From contig PBUB01000004.1 in the NCBI GenBank assembly GCA_002729885.1, positions 1 to 64,000 on the forward strand: a stretch of 64,000 bases of DNA, read 5' to 3'. Under the pieces are notes generated by a model. That model made no database searches, was not told the origin of the DNA, and saw nothing but the letters and a program-made list of their open reading frames with translations. Both the position numbers and the translations under genes were made by a program. The DNA comes from Spirochaetaceae bacterium (GTDB lineage Bacteria; Spirochaetota; Leptospiria; Leptospirales; Leptonemataceae). This document shows, one piece after another, positions 8,347 to 18,700 of this stretch (position 1 is the stretch's first letter; every line of letters starts with the position of its first letter).

Positions 8347-9924
8347 TTACTCTCGCACTTCATCGTACCAGTAGAGCCACTGGTTTCGTGTATAGAATTC
8401 CTGATCGGTCTTTTCCTGCAGCAGCGTATAGATCATACTTGCAGACGTACTGGATGTATCTGTTTCTCGAAGTGTCTCGATGAGAATATCTACAACTTCT
8501 GGTTCCTTTCTGTATCTTAAAGCTCGAATGGCCGCTTGCTTCTGCTTTTCATCCCTGGAATCGGCCAGCTCTTTGAGTCTATCCAGGGCCTCCGGTCCCG
8601 GTATTTGACCGATGGCATCGATGGCCATGAAGCGCGAGGCAGTATCTCTCTGAGCCACGGAAGTCAAAAAGGACAGTGTGGATGGCTCATGCATCATTCC
8701 GATGGCTTCCACTGAAATCATGGCCAGTCGTTCATCCGAGGATCGCGCTGCCTGCATTAAGTCTGGCAGAGCTTCTCTGGCCTCCAGGATACCCAGAGAC
8801 CACGCAGCACCGTAGCGACCTTCTCCTTCATCCTCTTTCAGGACCTGCAGCAGTACAGGAACCGATTCCTTGCTTCCCAGCCAGCCCAGAGATCGGGCGA
8901 TGGTTTCTCTATCCGGTAATTCTTGATTCTGGAGTACTTCCTCGATGGGCAATCGGGCCTGGGCCAGTTTTCTGCGACCCAGAGCATAAGCTGCCGGGGC
9001 CACAGCGTTGGGATCCTCTGCATCCAGAAGTTTGAGCAGTCTGGGATTAAGAGAAGGATCTTCGATAGTGGCTATGATTTCTGCGGCTGCGAATCTGGTC
9101 TCCCTGCGTTCGCTGTGAATAAGAGGGAATGCCAGAGCAGGAGCGCGTCCATCTTTGATTTCCAGAGTGGCCTGGAGTGCATTCTCACGACCTTTCACGA
9201 ATTCTCGATCCAATGCAGCGATCAATTCCTGGGTAGCTGGATGGTAATCCACTCTTCCCAGGGCCAGGTATGTGGCCGCCAGGTTAGGGCCAGCTTCCAG
9301 GTTTCGCGCAAGGGTCAATAAGTATGCTCCCGAAGGGGCGTATCCAATCTTACCCAGAGCCATGATGTAGGCCCTTTGAACGTCCGGATCAGGTTTTTGC
9401 ATGGCCTGGGCACGGGAAAGTATCATGGGACCCATGGATCGGGCTTTCATGATCTCCAGCGCTCGGACCGCCTGAAGACGTACAGAATGATTCTCATGGC
9501 CCAGAAAGTCTACAACCGTGGGCGCTGTGGAAGCCACCCCCAGTCTGGTAAGTGCATCCAGAAGGAATGTAGGATTCTCTCCGTTCGGATTTCGCAGACG
9601 AGCTGCTATTAAAGGGGCTGCCCTGGTCTCTCCAAAATCAGCCAGAGCCAGAGCAGCGGTCTGACGAACTGCCGGGTGTTCATCCTTTTCGAACAATTCG
9701 TAGAGGGTAGGGATTACCTCGCGATAATTTCCATCAATCGCCGCAAGTATGGCCGTAGAACGGTTGGACCAGACATCGGACTTCAAAGCCTCTTTCACTT
9801 CTTCCAGGGAACGCTTTTCCGTGTAAGGAGTTTCGGTTTCCGGCATTTGATCCGGTTTCTCGGGGCCGCAGTTGAAAAGCCATCCAAGCATAAGAACGAT
9901 AATGGAAATTCTCCTGAATCGCAT
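8347..9924 (-). CDS. HEAT-repeat lipoprotein
   Basis: The protein has 525 residues. The signal peptide ends in the lipobox LFNC (Cys19), so it is a predicted lipoprotein. The rest is a run of roughly ten HEAT/PBS-lyase-type repeats of about 30 residues, recognisable by phrases such as AVRQTAALALADFG, SVRLQAVRALE, EGRYGAAWSLGILEAREALPDL and QAAIRALRYR. Such repeats form a curved helical solenoid that binds proteins; no catalytic motif is seen. The gene is separated by only 10 bp from the upstream membrane-protein gene, so they probably form a two-gene operon. A role as an envelope scaffold is an inference. Confidence 0.82.
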   Translation of the reverse strand: MRFRRISIIVLMLGWLFNCGPEKPDQMPETETPYTEKRSLEEVKEALKSDVWSNRSTAILAAIDGNYREVIPTLYELFEKDEHPAVRQTAALALADFGETRAAPLIAARLRNPNGENPTFLLDALTRLGVASTAPTVVDFLGHENHSVRLQAVRALEIMKARSMGPMILSRAQAMQKPDPDVQRAYIMALGKIGYAPSGAYLLTLARNLEAGPNLAATYLALGRVDYHPATQELIAALDREFVKGRENALQATLEIKDGRAPALAFPLIHSERRETRFAAAEIIATIEDPSLNPRLLKLLDAEDPNAVAPAAYALGRRKLAQARLPIEEVLQNQELPDRETIARSLGWLGSKESVPVLLQVLKEDEGEGRYGAAWSLGILEAREALPDLMQAARSSDERLAMISVEAIGMMHEPSTLSFLTSVAQRDTASRFMAIDAIGQIPGPEALDRLKELADSRDEKQKQAAIRALRYRKEPEVVDILIETLRETDTSSTSASMIYTLLQEKTDQEFYTRNQWLYWYDEVRE

Positions 9925-9934
9925 AGGTGTAAGT

Positions 9935-10603
9935 CTATTCCTCCGGAATCTGCTTCATTACTTCCTGGTATTCTTCCAGTTCTTTCTTCCAGGTGGCAAT
10001 CTCTTCTGCAGCCATATTTCGCTGCTGTTTGTCCGGCTCACCGTTTTCAATGAAATACTGGATAAGCTGAATCCTGGATTCCAGCTCTTTGATTCTATAT
10101 TGAAAGTATTGTCTCTGCTCTTCCGGTTTTACGGGACTTTCCGAAGGTGCATCGGGACCATCTTCCCCCGGTTCTGCATTTCTGGCTTTTGCCTGGTTCG
10201 CCGCCAGTCGGGTCTCAACTGAGGAAACTAGATCCAGGGTTTCCCTTCTTGCTTTTTCCTGAGCCTCGGTCAGAGGAGTCTGGAATCTGCTGGGGATATA
10301 AAGGTTATCTGGATGTGTATCTGAAAACTCTTTCCATTGTCGGGCCACTTCCTCTCGATCCGGCCGTGGCAGATACAGATCCGGCCAGAGCCGTCGGATT
10401 TCCTCTGCGGAAATGTCCGGTGCGGGGGCATCTGGCCATTCTACTCCAGAAGGATCTCGATCGAAGGATTCCCGTGGCGGAGTGCCGCCTGGTCCTTCCA
10501 CAATATCGTCCTTACCATCTCCCGGAGAGGAGAGCAGCCAGATAATGGCCACCAGAAGGACAGCAACTACAGCGATGATTATGTAAATTCTAGACTTGGG
10601 CAT
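9935..10603 (-). CDS. Membrane-anchored coiled-coil protein of unknown function
   Basis: I do not recognise a family. The 222-residue protein begins with MPKSR and one strong transmembrane segment (about residues 6-25, rich in Ile/Val/Leu). A Pro/Asp-rich region follows, then from about 110 onward charged helices likely to be coiled coils (ESRIQLIQYFIENG, EEIATWKKELEEY). The topology is probably a short cytoplasmic end with most of the protein in the periplasm. A GAGGT ribosome site precedes the ATG by about 7 bases. It is the first gene of a pair with the HEAT-repeat lipoprotein 10 bp downstream, which suggests that the two proteins act together at the cell envelope. Confidence 0.65.
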   Translation of the reverse strand: MPKSRIYIIIAVVAVLLVAIIWLLSSPGDGKDDIVEGPGGTPPRESFDRDPSGVEWPDAPAPDISAEEIRRLWPDLYLPRPDREEVARQWKEFSDTHPDNLYIPSRFQTPLTEAQEKARRETLDLVSSVETRLAANQAKARNAEPGEDGPDAPSESPVKPEEQRQYFQYRIKELESRIQLIQYFIENGEPDKQQRNMAAEEIATWKKELEEYQEVMKQIPEE

Positions 10604-10658
10604 TTGGAACCTCTAATCTTCCAATCATAGGTCACGGATTTGACAATTAGTCAAAGAT

Positions 10659-10690
10659 AAAAAAAGCCCGGCCACCAGAGGAAGCCGGGC
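10659..10690 (-). terminator. Rho-independent terminator after the SGNH hydrolase gene
   Basis: The stem is GCCCGGC (10666-10672) with GCCGGGC (10684-10690) around an 11-base loop. Read on the minus strand, it is followed directly by seven T (10665-10659). It lies about 25 bp beyond the minus-strand hydrolase stop codon, which matches a classical intrinsic terminator. Confidence 0.88.
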
Positions 10691-10712
10691 CCGAATCAGG
10701 CTAAAAGCCGGA

Positions 10713-11975
10713 TCAGATAAATATGTTGATGATCCAGGAAATGGCCTGTCCCACGATGCTGTCGCTTAGCCAGCGCTTCAGATCAACAGGGTTTCTGTTC
10801 AGGGAATCGTAATACCAGGCAGCGTATTCACTGGCCTGAGGAATGTTTACGCCATACTGACGATTGATGTCTTTGATCAGCTCATTTGCCAGAACGGTGT
10901 GACCGTAGCGGTTCGGGTGAACTCCGTCCAGACCGAATACACCGGGTTTTCCGGGCAGTGGCCAGTTGGCTCCTGCGGTTCCGGGGCTCCATCCGCTGGA
11001 ATGCTGAATTGGTCGGCCATTTTCTTTGATGTCTGCGAAAATAGCTTCTGCATCTGTAAGAGCATAGTTACGAGCCGCGGCCTGACGACGCAGTTCATTG
11101 TTCAGCATGGTCAGGAAGTTGGTGATAGTAGCTACCTCACCGGCATCCAGAACATGATCAGGGCTGGAAACTCCACTTCTATAGAAAGCTTTCAGTCCGC
11201 TGTAGTTCGCTCGACCATTGGGATCGTTATATCGCTCCAGATAGTAGATAGAAGTAACATTTGGCACAGTAAAGACGCTTCCACCTTTGACGGTTCCTAT
11301 GTTGTCCAGCCGACGCATTACCTCGGCCACATCTCTCTTGAAGCGTGCTTCATCCAGGCAATCCAGGGTAGTGCTCAGAGCCGTACAGAGTACGTGGTTG
11401 GCACCTACGGATGCGAAAACAAAGCTAGGCTTTACTTTTTCCATGATCTGGATTTGAGTTCCAGCATCACGAAGACCAAATCTGTGGAATTTATCCGGCT
11501 CCTGGCAATCCTGGACTTCTACCCAGCGATATGTGTACCAGTACCATTTCTTCCAGTACCAGTCTTTTACCCATTTTTTGGCATAGATATCTTCGCATTT
11601 GCCGCTGGTTCGCAGCACAGAAGTATACTCTGCACCGGTAATACCGGCATGCGTGGGCAGACTGTAGGTTTTTTCATTACCACCCAGAACTGAAGATGCG
11701 AGGCAGAAAACTCCGCAATCCCCTTTCAGCACATCTTCCAGGTTAGCATAAGGTCCTTTTAGTTCATTGTAGTATACATTAGATCCAGCTTGCTTACTAA
11801 CAACGACAGGATAGGCCCAGTTCTGTGTCTTTTTCTCGACTGTTACTCCGTAGAAACCCTGAGACAGGGAATCACCCATAACAGCCGGTCTGTTGAAAAG
11901 CTCTGACACAGACTGAGCAGAAATTGAAGTGGCACTTACCAGAAGGGCGGCCACAATCCATCGACCCAGTTTCAT
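10713..11975 (-). CDS. Secreted SGNH/GDSL-family hydrolase
   Basis: The start is the ATG at 11975, preceded by GGAGGAG six bases upstream; a longer reading frame beginning at 12065 has no ribosome site. The protein starts [20 protein letters not shown], a clear signal peptide, so it is exported. The SGNH catalytic blocks are in order: GDSLSQG (block I, nucleophile Ser), GANHV (block III, Asn) and [10 protein letters not shown] (block V, catalytic Asp and His). These hydrolyse ester bonds of lipids, sugars or other substrates; the substrate here is unknown. A segment at about residues 128-153 is exceptionally rich in Trp, Tyr and Lys. A terminator follows the gene, and a hairpin-rich block and a palindrome lie upstream. 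Confidence 0.88.
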   Translation of the reverse strand: MKLGRWIVAALLVSATSISAQSVSELFNRPAVMGDSLSQGFYGVTVEKKTQNWAYPVVVSKQAGSNVYYNELKGPYANLEDVLKGDCGVFCLASSVLGGNEKTYSLPTHAGITGAEYTSVLRTSGKCEDIYAKKWVKDWYWKKWYWYTYRWVEVQDCQEPDKFHRFGLRDAGTQIQIMEKVKPSFVFASVGANHVLCTALSTTLDCLDEARFKRDVAEVMRRLDNIGTVKGGSVFTVPNVTSIYYLERYNDPNGRANYSGLKAFYRSGVSSPDHVLDAGEVATITNFLTMLNNELRRQAAARNYALTDAEAIFADIKENGRPIQHSSGWSPGTAGANWPLPGKPGVFGLDGVHPNRYGHTVLANELIKDINRQYGVNIPQASEYAAWYYDSLNRNPVDLKRWLSDSIVGQAISWIINIFI

Positions 11976-12005
11976 ATACACTCCTCCGTATAGGTACGCT
12001 CGCTC

Positions 12006-12263
12006 GGATGCCTCGTGCATCCTCGCTCCCGTTTTATATTCAAAACCAGCCCTTCGGGCTGGCAAAACATCCTGTTTTGGCGGGCCTTCGGCCCTTGCGA
12101 ACTCGCCGCTCTCGGCCGTCCTGGCCTTCGCGGCACTAGAACTTCCTGTTCAGCGTCCTGTTCGCAGCAAAGTGTACTGCACTTTGCTCTTTCGGTAGCT
12201 GGGATGCCAGTGCATCCTCGCTCCCGTTTTATACTCAAAACCAGCCTTTCGGGCCGGCCAAGC
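12006..12263. repeat. Intergenic mini-hairpin array flanked by a 49-bp direct repeat
   Basis: Two copies of a 49-bp unit (12015-12063 and 12210-12258) match at 46 of 49 positions. Between them, at least seven short hairpins stand almost end to end. Four- to nine-base perfect stems occur at 12046-12062, 12063-12079, 12082-12094, 12097-12106, 12114-12126, 12139-12151 and 12166-12188. Most loops are short and pyrimidine-rich (TTC, TCC, GTCCT, TTCCT). Reading frames are open in several phases across the block, but none has a ribosome site or protein-like composition, so I treat it as non-coding. It lies upstream of the SGNH hydrolase gene and downstream of the trehalose gene. It resembles REP-type dispersed elements, although no second locus is visible in this window. 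Confidence 0.75.
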
Positions 12264-12363
12264 ATCGTCTACGGGCTATCCACCCGATTATAACCGTCAT
12301 CCTGGAGGCTATACCTCCCGGATATTTTGTGTTCGATCTCTATATCTATTGGTATAGAAAACG

Positions 12364-12376
12364 TGACACGGTGTCA
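12364..12376. promoter_or_regulatory. Perfect palindrome TGACAC-G-GTGTCA, candidate operator
   Basis: A perfect 6+1+6 inverted repeat is followed 44 bases later by a second half-site (GTGTCA at 12420-12425). The position is the AT-rich stretch between the trehalose gene and the hydrolase gene, about 390 bp upstream of the hydrolase ATG. It could be a binding site for a dimeric regulator of the hydrolase transcript. The regulator is unknown. Confidence 0.35.
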
Positions 12377-12445
12377 TGTTAAGGGTATAGGTTGAGCCTG
12401 CGCAAGAAAAAATTACATCGTGTCACCTTTAGGGACGAAAAAAAA

Positions 12446-14650
12446 TTAGCTATCTGCCAGAAATTTTAGCAGTGAGCGAAAATCTCGGACACCGTTCAGT
12501 CGATAGTGCGCGTGGGTGTACCCGGCTCCGATCTTGATGGACCATCCATCGGAAGGGAGCGCCTGAAAGAGGTGTTCATCGGTGGCATCGTCTCCTGCTG
12601 CCATATGGAAGTCATAGCTACGGCCAGTGCCTTCCAGATAGGGCAGGATGTTACCCTTGTGAATTCCCTGTACTCTAACTTCGATTACCGATTTTCCATC
12701 CAGAACATCCAGCGGAGCTCCGGAGAGCATGTTTTTCAAATGCATCACAAGTTCCCGGGCCTGCCATTTTCCAAATGTTGGATCGCTCAATCGATAATGC
12801 CAGGCCAGAGCGGCCTCTTTCTTTTCTGTGAAGCTACCTGGGGTCTTCAGATTGAATTGTTCGAAGATATCTTCCACGGTGGCCAGCCAGGCCAGGTCAT
12901 GGCTTTCCGGTAATTGTTTGTCCCAGTCCTCGCCAACCATGCGAATCCATAAACCGTGCTCTGCAGAAAGGATTACCGGAAATTTGCCCATCCAGTCTTC
13001 TATCTCCTGTCTCTTGCGACCGGTAACGATGGCTACATCGGTATTTTTTAGGGCGGTGATTCTCTCCATAATCTCCCGCAACTCTTGATCTGGAGCCGCA
13101 GCCAGAGGTAGATTCTGAATCTCTGCAAGAGTTCCATCATAATCCAGCAGCAGGAGCCTGCGACTGGACTGCTCCATCACCTCTTTCAGTTCATTTCTCT
13201 TTTGAATGTTAAGCGGCATCACCGGCCCGTGGCGGTCCGCATGTTCCTCGGTGCTACGGATAAGGTCTTCCAGAAAGGATCTGGACCAGTAATGAACATT
13301 GTTGCGTTTTACCCGCTCGTACATGGCGGTCATGCGGCGAGTGCATTCATCCTGGCCCAGCTCCAGGGCCGTTTCCAAAGCATCCGAGATCTGATCCCGA
13401 TTCCAGGGATTGATGATGATGGCTTCACCCAGTTCGGATGCGGCACCGGCCAGCTCGCTCAGGACCAGGACTCCATGGTCCTTCTTTACTGCCACATACT
13501 CCTTCGCCACCAGGTTCATTCCATCGAAGTACGGAGTAACCAGAGCTACGTCGGCTTCTCTGTAGAATGCTGCCAGTCTGCGAAAGGGCAGAGATCTATA
13601 CATGAATTGTATGGGGGAATCGGGAAGGGTTTCATGGGCCTCGATAATATCCATGACAATTACTTCCACCTGGTCTTTAAGATGTCTGTAATCGGGAATC
13701 TTGGTGCGGGAAGGAACCGCCACCTGTACAAGCACAACTTCGCCGGCTTTTTCTGGATTTCGTTCCAGGAACTTCTTGTAGGCGCTCAGTCGTTCCGGGA
13801 TTCCCTTCGTATAGTCCAGCCGATCCACGCTAAGTATCATCTTGCGACCTTTCTTGATCTGCCTTACGATTCGCAGGTCTTCTTCGAAATCCGGCTCCTC
13901 CATGGCGGCGGCTATTTTGGCCGGATCCACAGAAATAGGATAGGCACCGATCTGAACGCTGTGGTCCTCAAGGTCGATGCGATTTATCTCAGAGTCCAGC
14001 CCCAGAATATGTAATAGGCTACTGCGAAAGTGCCTCAATCCGCTGTGGGTCTGAAATCCAATAAGGTTGGATCCCAGCAGACCCTTCAAAAGCTCTTCCC
14101 GGTAAGGTAGAGCACGAAACATTTCCGAAGAAGGAAAGGGTGTATGAAGAAAAAATCCGATTCGCGCCTCGGGAATCTTCTCTCGTACCATGGCAGGCAC
14201 CAGCATTAGCTGATAATCATGCACCCATACAATGTCCTGGGTATTTCCTGCCTGGAGTTCCTCTACAATGCGATCCGCAAATACACGGTTCACTTCGCGA
14301 TAGACTCTAAAATCCTTTTCATCGTAATCAATGTGAGTGGGTAGATAGTGCAATACAGGCCATAGAACTCGATTGGAGAATCCAAAGTAGAATCGATTTA
14401 GCTGACGCCTTGTTAGAAAGATTGCAGATGCATTATATTCCTTTTTGAGCTCGGTGGAAATGTTCTCCGGTTGAATCATGGAAAGATCCACCTCTCCAGG
14501 CCAGCCGATCCACATTAATTCGTATGCATCGTTAAGTGCGCTCAAAGCGCTGGCCAGTCCACCCGGACTTGGCTGAAAATGAAATGATCTTTCGGTAACT
14601 TGAATGGCAACAGGGAGACGATTGGCTACTACGAGAATTCTTTGCTTCAT
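12446..14650 (-). CDS. Bifunctional trehalose-6-phosphate synthase/phosphatase (OtsA-OtsB fusion)
   Basis: The protein has 734 residues. Residues 1 to about 475 are a GT20 trehalose-6-phosphate synthase (VVANRLPV at the N-terminus, the SPGGLASAL donor loop, WVHDYQLMLVP, DRLDYTKGIPERL, and TPYFDGMNLVAKEYVA). This half joins glucose from a nucleotide-glucose donor to glucose-6-phosphate. From about residue 500 a HAD-type trehalose-phosphate phosphatase follows, with the DYDGTLAEI nucleophile motif, VTGRKR, and GDDATDEHLF for metal binding. The fusion makes trehalose from sugar phosphates in one cytoplasmic enzyme and is likely linked to osmotic or desiccation tolerance. The arrangement is common in eukaryotes and known in several bacteria. 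The start is the ATG followed by KQRILVV. The gene mltG lies 36 bp upstream on the same strand. Confidence 0.94.
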   Translation of the reverse strand: MKQRILVVANRLPVAIQVTERSFHFQPSPGGLASALSALNDAYELMWIGWPGEVDLSMIQPENISTELKKEYNASAIFLTRRQLNRFYFGFSNRVLWPVLHYLPTHIDYDEKDFRVYREVNRVFADRIVEELQAGNTQDIVWVHDYQLMLVPAMVREKIPEARIGFFLHTPFPSSEMFRALPYREELLKGLLGSNLIGFQTHSGLRHFRSSLLHILGLDSEINRIDLEDHSVQIGAYPISVDPAKIAAAMEEPDFEEDLRIVRQIKKGRKMILSVDRLDYTKGIPERLSAYKKFLERNPEKAGEVVLVQVAVPSRTKIPDYRHLKDQVEVIVMDIIEAHETLPDSPIQFMYRSLPFRRLAAFYREADVALVTPYFDGMNLVAKEYVAVKKDHGVLVLSELAGAASELGEAIIINPWNRDQISDALETALELGQDECTRRMTAMYERVKRNNVHYWSRSFLEDLIRSTEEHADRHGPVMPLNIQKRNELKEVMEQSSRRLLLLDYDGTLAEIQNLPLAAAPDQELREIMERITALKNTDVAIVTGRKRQEIEDWMGKFPVILSAEHGLWIRMVGEDWDKQLPESHDLAWLATVEDIFEQFNLKTPGSFTEKKEAALAWHYRLSDPTFGKWQARELVMHLKNMLSGAPLDVLDGKSVIEVRVQGIHKGNILPYLEGTGRSYDFHMAAGDDATDEHLFQALPSDGWSIKIGAGYTHAHYRLNGVRDFRSLLKFLADS

Positions 14651-14686
14651 GTGTCTTAATTATTGAACTATGAAAACTCCTCTCTG

Positions 14687-15628
14687 TCAATCGCCTTTCG
14701 GGTATTCGCTCTCAGGTAAATCCTCATAGTACAGGTTATCGAATCGTCTGTACATGGGAGCTTTTGTGTATCGCTGGATGAAATTGGAACGGGCCCTGGC
14801 TGCATTGTTCTTATGATCTCTGTATTCTCGGGCGAAGTGCAACTTCCCTGTTGTCCAATCATATACAAAGAACACATCCTCGGTCTTTGCAGGCTGAAGA
14901 ACCGCTCGATACGCTTCATCCGAGAATTGAGCCACAGGTCCCGGTGGTAATCCGGTTCTTTTGTATACATTGTAATCCGACTGCAGCTCGAGATCTTTAA
15001 AAAGTAGAAATGGTCGATGATATCCCAGACCATATTCTACCGTTGGACAACTTCCCAGCACCTGTCCTGTGCTGAGACGATTCAAAAACACTGAAGCAAC
15101 CCGGTCATAGTCCTGGTTACTCACCGCTTCCTTCTCTACGATGCTTGCCAGGATCATCATTTCCTTTCTATGAAGCTTACTCAGGCGCGCATCCTGTTCT
15201 GAACTTTCGGATTCCAGGCTATCCAGTCGCCTGCGGCTTTCTTCAACCATGTAATCTAGAATCACACCGGCCTGGTTTAGCGGATCTGCCTCCAGGTTCA
15301 CCGTATGCTTTCCCGGAATAAAGTGCCCTTCATACCGCAAGAAGTTAATGATGGATCTTTTATTCGTAGGTAGATCGCCGGGCTTTATTTCCATAAATAA
15401 TCCCGAATTCTCTCTGGCTTTCGCAGCAGAATCAAAATCATCGCACCCGGGTCCTCCCTGGTTGTCCAGGCGGCTGCAGAACTGCAGCAGGGTTTCATCC
15501 AGTATTACCTCAAATTGAAAAACCTTTCCTGCCGGTTCTGCTCCGGAATTACAGGCGACGCCCTGGATTGCTATCAGGGAAAGAATCCAGACCAGGAGGA
15601 TGGAAAATAACCTTTCGGACTTTTTCAT
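14687..15628 (-). CDS. mltG: Endolytic murein transglycosylase MltG (YceG-like), lipoprotein-type N-terminus
   Basis: This is the YceG/MltG family: the active-site signature ASIVEKEA (catalytic Glu in the VEKE motif, about residue 163), VFLNRL, QSDYNVYKRTGLPPGPV and the C-terminal FAREYRDH. MltG cleaves nascent peptidoglycan strands at the outer face of the inner membrane and so sets glycan length. I chose the ATG at 15628 because it starts a classical signal sequence (MKKSERLFSILLVWIL) ending in GVAC, a plausible lipobox, whereas most family members have an N-terminal transmembrane anchor. A longer frame to 15784 would overlap the divergent oxoprolinase gene and lacks a ribosome site. The gene probably shares a transcript with the trehalose gene 36 bp downstream. 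Confidence 0.88.
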   Translation of the reverse strand: MKKSERLFSILLVWILSLIAIQGVACNSGAEPAGKVFQFEVILDETLLQFCSRLDNQGGPGCDDFDSAAKARENSGLFMEIKPGDLPTNKRSIINFLRYEGHFIPGKHTVNLEADPLNQAGVILDYMVEESRRRLDSLESESSEQDARLSKLHRKEMMILASIVEKEAVSNQDYDRVASVFLNRLSTGQVLGSCPTVEYGLGYHRPFLLFKDLELQSDYNVYKRTGLPPGPVAQFSDEAYRAVLQPAKTEDVFFVYDWTTGKLHFAREYRDHKNNAARARSNFIQRYTKAPMYRRFDNLYYEDLPESEYPKGD

Positions 15629-15743
15629 AACCCGAGTGATACCCGGGTGTCGCTGCTTGCCGGCTTTCCGTGCAATATTGGGAAGTCGCAGATGCATATA
15701 CCAATAGGGCTGGACCGTGTCTGGTGAACAATCAATTAAGGGC

Positions 15744-18700
15744 ATGGCCGGAGCATGGAAGTTCTTTGCCGATCGCGGAGGCACATTTACCGATATCGTG
15801 GCGCTGGCGCCGGATAAGACAGTCCATATTCATAAGCTACTTTCGGTTTCCAATCAATATGAGGACCCGGTGCAGGCTGGAATCCAGCAGCTTCTTTCCA
15901 GGCTGCAAAGCCAACATCCAGGAGCAGCGATGGAATCCCTGGACGAAATACGGGTAGGGACCACCATCGGAACCAATGCCTTGCTCGAACATAAGACGGC
16001 AAGGGTGGGATTACTCATTACATCGGGGTTCAGGGATTTGCTTCGCATAGGGTTTCAGTCCCGACCGGATATCTTTGCTCTGAATATCGTTCTGCCGGAG
16101 CCCCTTTACGTTTGTTCCATAGAAGTTAAGGAGCGAGTGGACTGCAGTGGTCGGATTCTGGAGCCCCTGGACACGGAGTCTATCGCTGCTGCAACCAGGG
16201 AACTGATGGATGCAAAGGTGGACTGCGTGGCCATTCTGTTTTTGCATTCTACTCGCAATCCATCCCACGAAATGCAGGCGATGAAGTTTGTGCAGGAACA
16301 AACAGGCCTGCCGGTGTATGCTTCTCATTTGTCCAGTCCTCTGTCCGGGGCTGTGTCCAGAGGTGACACTACCCTGGTGGATGCAGCTCTGGGTCCTTTA
16401 ATTCAGAGCTACGCTTCCAGGGTTGAATCCATTAGTTCCGCACCGGCGTACTTTATGGGCTCTGCCGGCGCACTCTTTCCTGCCCGGGAATTTTCCGGCA
16501 AAGATAGCCTGCTTTCCGGTCCGGCCGGTGGAGTGAATGCCGTGGCTGCTATGTGCAGGGAATACAGTATTGATCGGGCTGTGGGTTTTGATATGGGTGG
16601 GACCTCCACCGATGTTTTTTGCTATGATGGTCATCTGCAAAGACAGGATAGCTGCGAAGTTGGTGGATATCGCATTCAGGCGCCGCATTTAAGGATCCAT
16701 ACCATCGCTTCCGGCGGAGGCTCCATTCTTCAAAGAGATGGACTTCGACTGCTGGTAGGTCCAGAATCCGCGGGAGCGCAACCCGGTCCTGCATTGTACG
16801 GGCTGGATGGACCGGCCACCATTACAGATGCAAATGTGATTCTGGGACGGGTTCGTGCGGAACGCTTGCCAGCCATCTTTGGTCCCGGGCGAAATGCGCC
16901 GGCGGATTCTGATTTGTCCAGAGCAGCTCTGGAATCGCTGCAAGACTCTGAAGCCTCCGAATCGAAACTGGAGGAACTGGCCCAGGGATACATCTCCATC
17001 GCCTGCGAACAGATGGCAGGAGCTGTGCGAAAGATCACCATCGAGCAGGGTAGAGATCCTGCTCATTTTACTTTGGTGAGTTTTGGAGGTGCCGGTGGTC
17101 AGGTTGCCTGCGAAGTGGCCAGGAGAGCAGGAATCAAGAGGATTCTCTTTCCTGCGCTTGCAGGGCTGTTTTCAGCTGCAGGCATTGGAAGGACCAACCA
17201 CAGTTCCCTGGTTACTATTCCATCCGGTCTGGAATTAGAAAAAGGCCTGGAACAGTCAAAGTCGCAATGTAATGCGCTTCTGGAGTCGGATGTGGAAAGC
17301 ATTCGTCTGGAATTTCGGGTGCTCCCGGAAGGAAGCGATTTTTATGTTTCTTTGATTTATGAGAGCTGGCCAGTTTATTCCAGAATTCAAACTGATTTCA
17401 ATAATAGATTTCAGGAACTCTATGGATATCGGCCTGCGGCAGGAATTCTGTCTTCTGTTCTCGTTGAGAAAATCAAGGGTGGCTCTGTCGACCTGAGATT
17501 GGCTGCAGATCTAAATGTTTCCCGGGATGCACCGCCAGCTGAAGATATCCAGGTCTATGATCAGAAGTGGATTGCAGCACGGCATTTCAGGAGAGACTTC
17601 CTACAGGCCGGGAGCTTTCTGAAAGGTCCTGCCATCATAAGTTCCGATACAGACACAGTCTACATCGCGCCTGACTGGGAGGGCGTGGTTACAGACTCCG
17701 GGGATCTGGACATTCAAAGGAACAAAAATGGGGCAATGGAAGGCGCCAGCGAAGAAAGATCCCTGGAAATATCTGCGGAGATTCATCAGCGCAAGCTGGA
17801 ATCCATCGCTATAGAGATGGGAACCGTTTTGCAGAGAACAGCCCGTAGCGTAAATATCAAAGAGCGCCTGGACTTTTCCTGTGCCATTTTCGACGCAGAA
17901 GGAAGAATCCTGGTTAGCGCTCCTCATATCCCGGTGCATCTGGGCTCCATGCAGGACAGTATTCAGGCGGTGCTGCCCTTGCTGGAATCCGGAGGCCAGA
18001 GGTACCCGGATAATCCAGCCCAGGAGCCGATCAATTCTCACAATTCAAAAGGAAAAAGTCTGCGAAAAAGGACAGAAGAGGCAAATCGCCTCAGAAGGGA
18101 GAGCGAAAACGAAGAGCGGATCGAAAACGAAGACCTGAACCAAAACGATACGAGGGCATTTAATGGTGGAAAGGAATTCTATTTGATCAATGATCCCTAC
18201 GGCGGGGGAACCCATCTGCCGGACGTTACCGTGGTCTGGCCAGTTTATCTCACTGGAGCGGCAAGCTCGGATGAAACAGATGAGCGAAAGCTGCCAGATT
18301 ATTTTGTAGCTGCAAGGGGACATCATGCAGACATCGGCGGAATCTCCCCGGGCTCCATGCCTGCACGATCCAGCACTATATACGATGAGGGTATTTTGAT
18401 TCCGGCCACCGGCTTTGATCGAGAGGCTCTCAGTCCTGGAGGGGCTGTGGAAGAGCTCTTTCGGAAGGGAGGTGCCCGCGCGCCAGAAACGAATCGCGCA
18501 GACATTGCAGCTCAGGTAGCGGCCTGCATTCGAGGCTTGGAAATGCTGGAATCTATGCAAGGAACGGGAGCCAGGCAAAAGGAATCCTATTTGAGAAAGG
18601 CTGCCCGTGCTTCCGTGCAGGACAGTCTTCGGCAGCTCCTGGTTCATGGAAAGTGCCGGGCCCGGTTAGAACTGGATCCCCTTGAGTCCGCGGAAGAGGC

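Noticed and set aside
11972-12298. Overlapping open frames on both strands across the hairpin array
   Set aside because: They have no ribosome sites, their composition is explained by the inverted repeats, and the only supported start (11975) lies outside.
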